DNA of 64,000 bases. Origin: 13-2-20CM-68-14 sp051955535. Lineage in GTDB: Bacteria; Actinomycetota; Thermoleophilia; Gaiellales; Gaiellaceae. Of this stretch, positions 48,520 to 57,361 are shown in pieces. How positions within the stretch are numbered: position 1 is the first letter of the stretch; each line of letters begins with the position of its first letter. Location: assembly GCA_051955535.1 (NCBI GenBank), contig JBQCGP010000047.1:62001-126000 (forward strand), given 5' to 3'. The notes under the pieces were generated by a model, which was not told the DNA's origin, did no database searches, and saw only the letters and a program-made list of their open reading frames with translations. The position numbers and the translations under genes were made by a program.

Positions 48520-50201
48520 CCGGGCGGCTCGCGAACCGCCGGATCCGCCTCCTCCTCGCCGTCTTCGCGCTCGTCTTCGGCGCGACGCTGCTTCGCGCAA
48601 TCTGGCTGCAGGGCGTTCAGGCGCAGACGCTCGGCCAGATGGCGGCGAGTCAGCACCGCCAGACCGTCACGCTCGCCGCGAACCGGGGGACGATCTACGA
48701 CAGCACCGGAGTCCAGCTCGCGATTGGCGAACAGGCGATCACGGTCTACGCCGACCCCCTCCAGATCGAGGACCCGACGAAGGTGGCCCCGGTCGTCGCG
48801 CGGATCCTGCGGCTCGACCCCAAGCAGGTGTACGAGCACCTCGCCGATCGGGCGCACGGCTTCGTCTACATCGAACGCAAGGCCGACCCGGCGCTGGCGG
48901 CGAGGCTCGAGGCGAAGCACATCACGGGGCTCGGGTTCTATCCCGAGGAGCGGCGCTTCTACCCGCAGCACTCGATCGCGGCGCAGGTGCTCGGCTACGC
49001 CGGCGTCGACAACCACGGGCTCTCGGGCCTCGAGCTCGCGCTCGACAAGCCGCTCGCCGGGCGATCCGGCCACGAGACGCTCGTGCGCGACCCGCTCGGC
49101 CACGTGCTCGACTCGATCGTCTCGAAGCCTGCCGAGAACGGCGGCGACGTCTCGCTGACCATCGACCACAACATTCAAGGCACGGCGGAGGCCGTCCTGC
49201 GCCAGACCGTCCAGAAATGGCACGCCAAGGACGGGACGGCGATCGTCCTCGATCCGCAGACGGGAGCCGTTCTCGCGATGGCCGTCGCGCCGACCTACGA
49301 CGCGAACAGCTTCCCGATGGTCCCGAAGGATCTCCAGCGCAACCGGGCGATCACCGATACCTACGAGCCGGGGTCGACGTTCAAGCTCGTGACCGTCGGG
49401 GGAGCGCTCTCGACCGGGATCGTCACCCCGCGGACGAAGTTCACACTCCCGTACTCGATCCAGGTCGCCGACCGCGTGATCCACGACGCCGAGCCGCGCG
49501 GCACCGAGACGATGTCGGTTGCTGAAATCCTGGCCAGGTCGTCAAACGTCGGCGCGATCACGCTGGCGCGTCTGCTTGGCAAGGAGCGCCTGATGTCGTG
49601 GATCGGCCGGTTCGGGTTCGGACGACCGACCGGGATCGACTTCCCCGGCGAGAGCCAGGGAATCGTGCTGCCTGCCGATCAGTGGTCGGGCTCGACGATC
49701 GGCAATGTGCCGATCGGCCAGGGCATCGCGGTGACGCCGATCCAGATGGCGTCGGCGTACGCGGCGATCGCCAACGGCGGGCTCTGGTCGAGGCCGCATC
49801 TGGTCGACCGCATCGGCGCCGGGCCAGTGCCGCCCGCCGCGCATAGGCGTGTCGTCAGCCCGTGGATCGCCCGGGAGATGACGTCGATGCTCCAGAACGT
49901 CGTTCTCGACGGAACCGGAACGCTGGCCCAGATCCCGGGCTACCACGTCGCCGGCAAGACCGGTACCGCGGCCAAGCCCGATCCCCACGGCGGCTACTCG
50001 ACGTCTCGCTACGTTGCGTCGTTCGTCGGCTTCGCGCCGGCGACGCGGCCGCGAGCGGTCGTGCTCGTCGCCGTCGACGAGCCGCACGGCGCGATCTGGG
50101 GCGGAGTCGTCGCCGCGCCCGCGTTCAAGTCGATCATGCAGCAGACGCTGCAGTACCTCTCGGCGCCGCCGGACGCGGCTACGACTTCTTCTTCCCGTTG
50201 A
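48516..50201 (+). CDS. ftsI: Septal class B penicillin-binding protein (PBP3, FtsI)
   Basis: 561 residues. One N-terminal transmembrane helix (about 10-30), a dimerisation/pedestal domain (ANRGTIYDSTGVQLA), then the transpeptidase domain with STFK (287-290), SSN (342-344) and KTGT (near 477). Together with FtsW it cross-links septal peptidoglycan. No PASTA domain is present. GTG start in GTGA overlap with ftsL. The last 23 bases overlap the converging PBP2 gene. It ends the first dcw transcription unit. Confidence 0.95.
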   Translation: MTGRLANRRIRLLLAVFALVFGATLLRAIWLQGVQAQTLGQMAASQHRQTVTLAANRGTIYDSTGVQLAIGEQAITVYADPLQIEDPTKVAPVVARILRLDPKQVYEHLADRAHGFVYIERKADPALAARLEAKHITGLGFYPEERRFYPQHSIAAQVLGYAGVDNHGLSGLELALDKPLAGRSGHETLVRDPLGHVLDSIVSKPAENGGDVSLTIDHNIQGTAEAVLRQTVQKWHAKDGTAIVLDPQTGAVLAMAVAPTYDANSFPMVPKDLQRNRAITDTYEPGSTFKLVTVGGALSTGIVTPRTKFTLPYSIQVADRVIHDAEPRGTETMSVAEILARSSNVGAITLARLLGKERLMSWIGRFGFGRPTGIDFPGESQGIVLPADQWSGSTIGNVPIGQGIAVTPIQMASAYAAIANGGLWSRPHLVDRIGAGPVPPAAHRRVVSPWIAREMTSMLQNVVLDGTGTLAQIPGYHVAGKTGTAAKPDPHGGYSTSRYVASFVGFAPATRPRAVVLVAVDEPHGAIWGGVVAAPAFKSIMQQTLQYLSAPPDAATTSSSR

Positions 50202-52080
50202 GCCCGAAGTAGGCCGAGTAGATCTCCTTCGCGGCCGGTGCGGCCGCCTCGGCGCCGAAGCCGCCGTGCTCGATCATGACAACGACGACGAGCCTCGGGT
50301 TGTAGGCCGGCGCCCAGGACGCGTACCACGAGTGGTCGCTGCCGGGAGGCGCCTCGGCCGTGCCGGTCTTGCCCGCGACCGGGATCGGGAAGGTGCCGAA
50401 CACGGCGGCGGACGTGCCCGTGTGGGCGCCCTCGTACAGGCCGTCCCTGATCTCATTGACGTCATAGAGCCGGACGTGCCGGCGTGGCGGGTAACGGAGC
50501 TCCTTGACGACCTGGCCGGTCGAGTTGAGCACGGCCTTGCCCACGTGCGGCCGGACGACCGTCCCGCCGTTCGCGAGCGTCGAGTAGGCGACGGCGAGCT
50601 GCAGTGGCGTGATCGCGAGCTGACCCTGGCCGACCGCCAGGTTGACCGAGTAGCCCTCGTACCAGATCCGCGCCCACCGCTGCTTGAACGTCCGCCTCAG
50701 CCAGGCCGGCGTGGGGACGAGGCCCGGTGCCTCACCGGGGACGTCGAAGCCGGTCGGCTCACCGACGCCGAGCCGGTTGGCCCAGTTCTGCATGTAGAGG
50801 TGGCCCTTCTCCTGCTGGAAGTAGAACTCCGAGCCGAGCCGATAGAACCAGGTGTCGCACGATATCGAGAGCGCCTCGGGGAGTGTCAGGGTGGCGTTGA
50901 CTCCCGCCTCGACGTTGTGGAAGACGTGGTTGCCGACCGTGTAGCTGCTCGTGCACGGCAGCGTCGAGTACGGGCCGAGAAGCCCCGAGGCGAGCGCCGC
51001 CTCGGCGATGATCGGCTTGAAGGTCGAGCCCGTCGGATACATCCCCTGGGTCGCGCGGTTGACGAGAAGGTGGCGCGGGTCGTTGGGGTTGAAGAGCGCG
51101 CGCAGGTACTCCGGGTCGGTTGCGGCCTTCGCCTGGTCGAAGCGCGGGTAGCTGGCAAGCGCGTAGACCGCGCCGGTGTGCGGGTTCATGACGACGGCCG
51201 AGCCTGCGTGGGCGTCGTAGTGGCCGTTTGCGTGCGCCAGGGCGATCCCGTCCTGGATCGCCTTCTCCGCGACGCGCTGCATGCGCAGGTCGATCGTCAG
51301 CTGCAGCCCGCGTGCCGGCCGCGGTACACGGACGACGTGGGCGGGACCGATCGCCCGGCCCTGCGCGTCCACCACGACGCGCGCCTTCTCGAGGCCGCCG
51401 TTCAGCATGCCGTCGTACGTCGCCTCGACCCCGGACTGGCCGACGATCATGCCGGCGCGGGCGCCCCGGTAGGAGTGCTTCGCGAGCTGGGTCGGGCTCA
51501 CCTCACCGAGCAGGCCGAGGAACTCGCTCCCAAGCGAGCCGCTCGGATAGCTCCGCTCGGGCTGCGGCACCACGCGGATTCCAGGGAACTGCCGCGCGTG
51601 CTCGTCGAGGAAGTAGCTGAGGTCGCGACTGACCCGCGGCAGGACGATCGCCACCGAATACGGTGACTTGAATTCGCTGTGGCGGATCCTCTGGATCATC
51701 AGCCGCGGCGAGGCGCCTGCCAGGTAGCCGAGCCGGTTCAGGAGCTGGCGGCCCTGGTGGGTCGGCCACCAGCGGCCGTGCTGGTCGATGATGCCGAGCA
51801 CGGCGGTGTCGACCGAGACACCCAGCCCACCGCGCGTGCCGGCGAGCACGCGGCCCTTCGCATCGATGATCTGGCCGCGCGGGGCGGGCAGGTCGACCAG
51901 CCGGAACGTCTGCTGCTGGGCCGCCGCCGCGAAGTGCGGCCCGCGCACGACCTGAAGCGACCAGAGGCGCAGGGCGAGAACACCGAAGAGCGCAAGCGTG
52001 GCGAAGCCGACGATCCCGACCCGGACGAAGAAGCCGGCGCTGCCGTGGAAATCAGCGGCGGCGATCGAGACCGGCTGCAC
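50179..52080 (-). CDS. mrdA: Elongation-type penicillin-binding protein 2
   Basis: 633 residues. A transmembrane helix (about 18-45), pedestal with LVDLPAPRGQIIDAKGRVLA, and transpeptidase domain with GSTFKPI, ISCDTWFYRLG (the SxD variant typical of PBP2) and KTGTAEAP. It should cross-link lateral-wall peptidoglycan with a RodA-type partner; only FtsW is in this window. The gene is on the opposite strand in the middle of the dcw cluster, overlapping ftsI by 23 bases. GTG 52080 is the only ordinary start, but the frame stays open upstream with non-standard codons, so the N-terminus may be slightly longer. Confidence 0.93.
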   Translation of the reverse strand: MQPVSIAAADFHGSAGFFVRVGIVGFATLALFGVLALRLWSLQVVRGPHFAAAAQQQTFRLVDLPAPRGQIIDAKGRVLAGTRGGLGVSVDTAVLGIIDQHGRWWPTHQGRQLLNRLGYLAGASPRLMIQRIRHSEFKSPYSVAIVLPRVSRDLSYFLDEHARQFPGIRVVPQPERSYPSGSLGSEFLGLLGEVSPTQLAKHSYRGARAGMIVGQSGVEATYDGMLNGGLEKARVVVDAQGRAIGPAHVVRVPRPARGLQLTIDLRMQRVAEKAIQDGIALAHANGHYDAHAGSAVVMNPHTGAVYALASYPRFDQAKAATDPEYLRALFNPNDPRHLLVNRATQGMYPTGSTFKPIIAEAALASGLLGPYSTLPCTSSYTVGNHVFHNVEAGVNATLTLPEALSISCDTWFYRLGSEFYFQQEKGHLYMQNWANRLGVGEPTGFDVPGEAPGLVPTPAWLRRTFKQRWARIWYEGYSVNLAVGQGQLAITPLQLAVAYSTLANGGTVVRPHVGKAVLNSTGQVVKELRYPPRRHVRLYDVNEIRDGLYEGAHTGTSAAVFGTFPIPVAGKTGTAEAPPGSDHSWYASWAPAYNPRLVVVVMIEHGGFGAEAAAPAAKEIYSAYFGLNGKKKS

Positions 52081-52503
52081 GCCGAGACGCCGCGGGATGC
52101 GGACGGTGCGGCGGCCGCGGCCCTGATGAGAGACGAAATCGCTCAGCGGGAACGGCCGAGGTCGGCTGCGGGCACGTCGCGGCCGCGGCGGCGTACTGCG
52201 GGACGGTCGTTATGTCGGGTCGTGACGAGTGCCATCGTCCTTCCGTGGTAAGCATGCCCGCTTCGCGGCGTCATCGCCACGTCGTCTGTGCGCCGCAGGC
52301 CGGACGCTCGCTAGAGCCCCGCGCCGGATCGTTCCGGCGCCTGCCCAAGAACGGTTCCCCCAGCCTCCTCCCCGCGGCGATCGTAACGCCGGAGGCGTGC
52401 CGGCGCCAGCTGTCCTTCGTCACGAAACGGCTGCAAATATGCGACTTTTCGGATCACAGTAGCGCCGGTGGCGGCTGACCCCGTTGGTAGACTCGCCGCG
52501 CAG
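52081..52503. promoter_or_regulatory. Divergent spacer between mrdA and murE
   Basis: About 420 bases without a convincing gene. A perfect hairpin GCGCCGGA-TCGT-TCCGGCGC lies at 52321-52340. TAGACT (52488-52493) stands ten bases before the murE ATG and is the likely -10 of the second dcw transcription unit; no good -35 is evident. Short frames on both strands look non-coding. Confidence 0.5.
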
Positions 52504-53949
52504 ATGAACCTGGAGCGCGTCATCGAAGCGCTCGCTCCAACGGACGTCGTCCAGCGCGCTCCGGTCGAGATCTCGGACCTCGCCTACGACACACGCGCCG
52601 TCGAGCCCGGAGCGCTCTTCTTCTGCGTCCCCGGCGAGCGGCACGACGGGCACGCGTTCGCCCGCGACGCCGTTCAGCGCGGCGCCGTCGCGCTTGTCGT
52701 CGAACGGCCGCTCGAGCTCGACGTGGTCCAGCTCGTCGTTCCCGACGCTCGGCTCGCAATGGCGCGAGCGGCGGTCGTCTTCTTCGACAATCCGACGCGG
52801 GAGCTCGAGGTCGCCGGCGTCACCGGCACGAACGGGAAGACGACGACCACCTTCCTCCTCCACTCGATCCTCGCCACGGCCGGGCGACGTCCCGGCCTGC
52901 TCGGCACGGTCGAGAGCCGCGTCGGCGACGAGCGGCGGCCCGCAATCCGCACGACTCCCGAGGCGATCGACCTCCAGCGCGCCTTCCGGCAGATGGTCGA
53001 TGCCGGGAACCGGAGCTGCGCGCTCGAAGCGACTTCGCACGGATCCGAGCTCGGCAGGCTGGCAGGCGTCCACTTCTCCGCCCTGGCGTTCACAAACCTC
53101 GGCCAGGATCACCTCGACTTCCACGGAACCTCCGAGCGCTACTTCGACGCGAAGCGCAGGCTCTTCGTCGAGGGCGAGCGGCCGGCGGCCGCGGTCAATG
53201 TCGGCGACGAGCACGGGCGCAGGCTCGCGGAGGAGCTGCGGGCACTGGGCCACGAGCGCTTGCTGACGTTCGGCTTCGCCGACGACGCCGACATCCGCCC
53301 CGAGCAGCTGCTCCTCGACGAGAGCGGCGCGCAACTGCGCGCGGGCGGGATCGAGCTCCGGACCCGCCTCCGCGGCCGCTTCAACGTCGAAAACGTCCTC
53401 GCCGCGGTGGCCGTGTCGCGGCTGCTGGCGATCGAGAACGAGGCGATCGCTGCCGGTGTCGCGGCCCTCGCAGGGGTGCCGGGCCGGTTCGAGGCGGTCG
53501 ACGCGGGCCAGCCGTTCGCGGTTGTCGTCGACTACTCGCACAAGCCCGAGGCGCTCGAGAACGTCCTACGCACGGCGCGGGAGATCGCAGCCAACCGCGT
53601 CATCTGCGTGTTCGGCTGCGGAGGCGACCGCGACCGCGGGAAGCGACCCGTCATGGGACGGATTGCCGCCGAGCTCGCCGACATCGCGATCGTCACCTCC
53701 GACAACCCACGCCGCGAGGATCCCGACGCGATCATCGGAGAGATCCTGGCCGGGGCCGGTCCGGGGGTCGAGGTCGAGCCGGACCGCGCCGCGGCAATCG
53801 AGCGTGCGATCGCGCTCGCGCAGGCCGGCGACGCCGTCGTCATCGCCGGCAAGGGGCACGAGCAGGGCCAGGAGTTCGCCGACCGGACGGTTCCGTTCGA
53901 CGACCGCGAGGTCGCGCGACAGGCGCTCCAGGCGGTGGCGCGGGCTTGA
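52504..53949 (+). CDS. murE: UDP-MurNAc-L-Ala-D-Glu:meso-diaminopimelate ligase
   Basis: 481 residues from ATG 52504. Mur ligase layout: N-terminal UDP-binding domain (SDLAYDTRAVEPGALFF), ATP P-loop VTGTNGKTTTT (106-116), LGQDHLDFHG, and the C-terminal domain with DNPR (400-403), the motif that selects meso-diaminopimelate over lysine. The peptidoglycan is therefore probably of the mDAP type. A start 36 bases earlier is possible but would place the -10 box inside the gene. TTGA overlap with murF. Confidence 0.95.
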   Translation: MNLERVIEALAPTDVVQRAPVEISDLAYDTRAVEPGALFFCVPGERHDGHAFARDAVQRGAVALVVERPLELDVVQLVVPDARLAMARAAVVFFDNPTRELEVAGVTGTNGKTTTTFLLHSILATAGRRPGLLGTVESRVGDERRPAIRTTPEAIDLQRAFRQMVDAGNRSCALEATSHGSELGRLAGVHFSALAFTNLGQDHLDFHGTSERYFDAKRRLFVEGERPAAAVNVGDEHGRRLAEELRALGHERLLTFGFADDADIRPEQLLLDESGAQLRAGGIELRTRLRGRFNVENVLAAVAVSRLLAIENEAIAAGVAALAGVPGRFEAVDAGQPFAVVVDYSHKPEALENVLRTAREIAANRVICVFGCGGDRDRGKRPVMGRIAAELADIAIVTSDNPRREDPDAIIGEILAGAGPGVEVEPDRAAAIERAIALAQAGDAVVIAGKGHEQGQEFADRTVPFDDREVARQALQAVARA

Positions 53950-55175
53950 TCCCGCTCACGCTGGGCGAGGTCGCGGAGCTCGCGCCGGGCGAGCTGCGCG
54001 CGGAGCCCTGGGCCGCAACCGTCACGGGCGTCAAGATCGACTCTCGTCGGGTCGACGAAGGCGACCTGTTCGTCGCGATCGGGGCGGGGGCAGACTTCCG
54101 CAAGCACGCTGTCGCGCGCGGCGCCGCGGCGACGCTCGTCCCGGAGGACGCGTTCGACGCGCTTGCTGCTCTGGGGAAGGCGGTGCGCGAGCGTTCGCAG
54201 GCGCGCGTCGTCGCGATCACGGGCTCGATCGGGAAGACGACGACGAAGGACCTGCTCGCGGGCATCTGCGCTTCACAGCGGAGAACGGTCGCCGCCGAGC
54301 GCAGCTATAACAACGAGCTCGGCGTTCCCCTGACCCTCTGCCGCCTCGAGCCCGACACCGAGCTCTGCATCCTCGAGCTCGCGATGCGCGGCTTCGGCCA
54401 GATCGCGGAGCTCGCGGCGCTGAGCCGTCCCGAGGTGGGGGTCGTCACCGCGATCGCGCCGGTGCATCTCGAGAAGGTCGGCTCGCTCGAGGGCGTTGTC
54501 CGCGCGAAGTCTGAGCTGATCGCCGCGCTGCCCGCGGGCGGTGCGGCAGTCGTTCCGGCGGGGTTCGCCGTCGAGCGAGCCGACCTGCGGGTCATCCGCG
54601 TCGGGGAGGATGTGACGCTCGACCGGTTCGAGCCGCCGCGCCTCGTCACCTCGCTCGGAACCTTCGAGGTCGGCTTCACGGCGCGGCACCTCGCGGTCAA
54701 CGCGCTCACGGCGCTCGCAACCGCCCACGTGCTCGCGCTCGACCTACCGGGACGGATCGACGCCGCGTTCGCGGAGTGGCGCAACCAGGAGCTGGAGCTG
54801 CCCGGCGGCGGCCTGCTGATCAACGACGCGTGGAACGCTCACCCGATCTCGATGCGTGCGGCGCTCGAACATCTCGCCGATCGCGCGGGCAGCCGGCGGC
54901 GCGTCGCGGTGCTGGGCGAGATGGCAGAGCTCGGGGACTATGCCGACGAGGCGCATCTCGAAGTCGCGCGCGCGGTCGAGGAGGTCGGTGTCGACGTCCT
55001 GATCGCGGTCGGACCGCAAGCGCGCGTCTACGGGGGCCGCGAGGTCGCCGATGCCGCCGAGGCAGTCGAAGTCCTCCGCGGCGAGGTGAAACCCGGCGAC
55101 GCGGTGCTCGTCAAGGGCGCGCGTGTGCTCGGGCTGGAGACGGTGGCGGACGCACTGGTGGCGGTTCCCAGCTAG
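53946..55175 (+). CDS. murF: UDP-MurNAc-tripeptide:D-Ala-D-Ala ligase
   Basis: 409 residues. P-loop VVAITGSIGKTTTKDLLAG (about 87-105), then RSYNNELGVPLTL, VVTAIAPVHLEKVGSLEGV (the usual 'NIxxAHL' region), and ALLxDAWNAHP-type INDAWNAHPISM. MurF adds D-Ala-D-Ala to complete the pentapeptide precursor. TTG start overlapping the murE stop (TTGA). The stop TAG is directly followed by the mraY ATG with no gap. Confidence 0.94.
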   Translation: MIPLTLGEVAELAPGELRAEPWAATVTGVKIDSRRVDEGDLFVAIGAGADFRKHAVARGAAATLVPEDAFDALAALGKAVRERSQARVVAITGSIGKTTTKDLLAGICASQRRTVAAERSYNNELGVPLTLCRLEPDTELCILELAMRGFGQIAELAALSRPEVGVVTAIAPVHLEKVGSLEGVVRAKSELIAALPAGGAAVVPAGFAVERADLRVIRVGEDVTLDRFEPPRLVTSLGTFEVGFTARHLAVNALTALATAHVLALDLPGRIDAAFAEWRNQELELPGGGLLINDAWNAHPISMRAALEHLADRAGSRRRVAVLGEMAELGDYADEAHLEVARAVEEVGVDVLIAVGPQARVYGGREVADAAEAVEVLRGEVKPGDAVLVKGARVLGLETVADALVAVPS

Positions 55176-56180
55176 ATGGTTCGAGTCCTGATCGCGGGCC
55201 TCGCCGCGATGCTGATCTCGATTCTCGCCGGCCCCCGCTTCATCGCCTTCCTACGTCGGAAGGAGTACGGACAGACGATCCGCGAGGAGGGCCCCGAGCA
55301 CCACGTGGCCAAGCAGGGCACGCCGATCATGGGCGGCTTGCTGGTGCTTGGAGCGGCGACGGTGACCTACCTCGCGGTCGCCCGTTACACCGTGCCGGCC
55401 TTGACCGTGCTCTTCGTGACGCTCGGGTGCGGCGCGATCGGTTTCGCCGACGACTTCATCAAGCTCACCCATCGCCGCTCCCTCGGACTCAACGCACGCT
55501 GGAAGCTGCTACTGCTCGGTGCGATCACCGTCGGCGTCGGGATCGCCGCGCGCCACCAGCACCTGCCCACCAACGTCTATGTCCCGGGTTTGGGGCACAT
55601 CGAGCTCTCCTGGGCCTGGTACGGGCTCCTCTTCCTCGTGATCGCCGGTGCCGCGAACGGCGTGAACCTCACCGACGGCCTCGACGGGCTCGCAGCCGGG
55701 ACGGGAATCATCGCGCTCTTCACGTACGCGGCGATGAACGTGATCGCCTGGATCCGCTCCGGCCCGCCTGGCCACCGCTTCGAGACCAAGCTCGACCTCG
55801 CGATCGTGGGTGCGGCGCTGATCGGAGGGCTGATCGGCTTCCTCTGGTACAACGCTTTCCCGGCCGAGGTCTTCATGGGCGACACCGGCTCGATGGCGAT
55901 CGGCGGCGCGCTGGCGGCCTTCGCGATCATGACGAAGACGATCTTCCTGCTGCTGCTGATCGGCGGGATCTTCGCGATCGAGGCGCTGTCCGTGATCCTG
56001 CAGGTCGTCTCGTTCCGCTACTGGGGCCGGCGAATTTTCCTGATGACGCCGATCCACCACCACTTCGAGATGAAGGCCTGGTCGGAGACGAAGATCATGG
56101 TCCGTTTCTGGATCATCACGGGCCTGCTCTGCGCGGCGGCGTTCGCGCTGTACTACCGCTACTTCCGCGGGTTCCGCTGA
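55176..56180 (+). CDS. mraY: Phospho-MurNAc-pentapeptide transferase
   Basis: 334 residues with about ten transmembrane helices. Signatures: GTPIMGGLLVLG, GFADDFIKLTHRRSLGL (catalytic Asp pair), NGVNLTDGLDGLAAG, FMGDTGSMAIGG and PIHHHFEMKAWSETK (His-rich loop). It makes lipid I from UDP-MurNAc-pentapeptide and undecaprenyl phosphate. ATG immediately after murF. Its TGA may be shared with the CTG start of murD. Confidence 0.97.
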   Translation: MVRVLIAGLAAMLISILAGPRFIAFLRRKEYGQTIREEGPEHHVAKQGTPIMGGLLVLGAATVTYLAVARYTVPALTVLFVTLGCGAIGFADDFIKLTHRRSLGLNARWKLLLLGAITVGVGIAARHQHLPTNVYVPGLGHIELSWAWYGLLFLVIAGAANGVNLTDGLDGLAAGTGIIALFTYAAMNVIAWIRSGPPGHRFETKLDLAIVGAALIGGLIGFLWYNAFPAEVFMGDTGSMAIGGALAAFAIMTKTIFLLLLIGGIFAIEALSVILQVVSFRYWGRRIFLMTPIHHHFEMKAWSETKIMVRFWIITGLLCAAAFALYYRYFRGFR

Positions 56181-57361
56181 GCGAGCTTCCGGACCGCGTG
56201 CTCGTGCTCGGCCTCGCTCGCTCCGGGCGGGCGGCTGCTCGGGCGCTCGAGAGGCGCGGGGTGGAGGTCGTGCGTGCTGAACGCGACCTCGGCAACGACG
56301 AAGACCTCGCGCTGCTCGAGGACGTTGGGCTGCTCGTCAAGAGCCCAGGCGTGCCGGGCGAGGCGCCGCTCGTCGTCGAAGCGCGGCGCCGCGGCGTGAC
56401 CGTCTGGAGCGAGGTCGAACTGGGGTCGCGGCTGCTCTCGAACCCGATCCTCGGCGTCACCGGCACGAACGGCAAGACGACGACCGCCGAGTGGCTCGGC
56501 TTCATTCTCGGCGCCCCGGTCGCCGGCAACGTCGGTCGAGCGCTGTCCGAGCTCGACGGCGAGGTCGAGCCCGACCAGCTCGTCGTCTGCGAGCTGTCGT
56601 CCTTCCAGCTCGAGGACATCGTCGAGTTTCGGCCGCGGATCGCCGTGCTGCTCAACCTGGAGCCCGACCATCTCGACCGCCACGGCTCGTTCGAGGCCTA
56701 CCGCGACGCGAAGCTGCGCATCTTCGAGAACCAGACGGGCGACGACACGGCGATCGTTCCGCGCGAGCTCCAGCACGAGCTGGGGGCGGGCCGGATCGAC
56801 TTTGCGGCAGACGATCCGCTCCCGATCGAGCCGTCGCTGCGGGGGGCGCACAACCGCGAGAATGCGGCCGCGGCCACCGCCGCGGCGCGCGCCGCCGGTT
56901 CGAGCGAAGAGCAGATCGCCCGGGGTCTGCGCGAGTTCAAGGGCGTACCCCACCGGCTCGAGCTGGTCTCTGAGCGCGGTGGCGTCACCTACGTCAACGA
57001 CTCGAAGGCGACCAACGTTGCCGCGGCGCTGCGCGCGCTCGCCGCTTACGAGGACTCATCGGTCCGGTTGATCCTCGGGGGTTCGCGCAAAGGTGAGGAC
57101 TTCGCGCCGCTCGCGGCCGCACTCGGGCCGAACATCAGCGCCGTCTACGTGATCGGCGAGATGGCGGACGAGCTCTCGCGCGCGATCCCGGACACGATCC
57201 GCGCGGGGGACCTCGCGACGGCCGTCGAGCGAGCGGCGAGCGCGGCGCAGCCGGGTGAGGTCGTATTGCTCTCGCCGGCGGCGGCGAGCTACGACCAGTT
57301 CCGCGACTTCGAGGAGCGGGGCGAGGAGTTCAAGCGGCTGGTGGCGAACCTGCCCATGTGA
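56177..57361 (+). CDS. murD: UDP-MurNAc-L-Ala:D-Glu ligase
   Basis: 394 residues from a CTG that overlaps the mraY stop (CTGA); the alternative GTG 56198 would begin within the first beta strand (VLVLGLARSG). ATP loop GVTGTNGKTTTAEWLG, ELSSFQLEDI (MurD-specific), LNLEPDHLDRHGSFEAY, GAHNRENAAAA and VNDSKATNVAAAL are intact. Shorter than the usual ~440 residues, mainly in the N-terminal domain. It adds D-Glu to UDP-MurNAc-L-Ala. GTGA overlap with ftsW. Confidence 0.93.
   Translation: MSELPDRVLVLGLARSGRAAARALERRGVEVVRAERDLGNDEDLALLEDVGLLVKSPGVPGEAPLVVEARRRGVTVWSEVELGSRLLSNPILGVTGTNGKTTTAEWLGFILGAPVAGNVGRALSELDGEVEPDQLVVCELSSFQLEDIVEFRPRIAVLLNLEPDHLDRHGSFEAYRDAKLRIFENQTGDDTAIVPRELQHELGAGRIDFAADDPLPIEPSLRGAHNRENAAAATAAARAAGSSEEQIARGLREFKGVPHRLELVSERGGVTYVNDSKATNVAAALRALAAYEDSSVRLILGGSRKGEDFAPLAAALGPNISAVYVIGEMADELSRAIPDTIRAGDLATAVERAASAAQPGEVVLLSPAAASYDQFRDFEERGEEFKRLVANLPM

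Noticed and set aside
54776..56176. 861-codon frame ending with MurD
   Set aside because: The first part is an out-of-frame reading of murF and mraY; only the part from about 56177 has MurD motifs.
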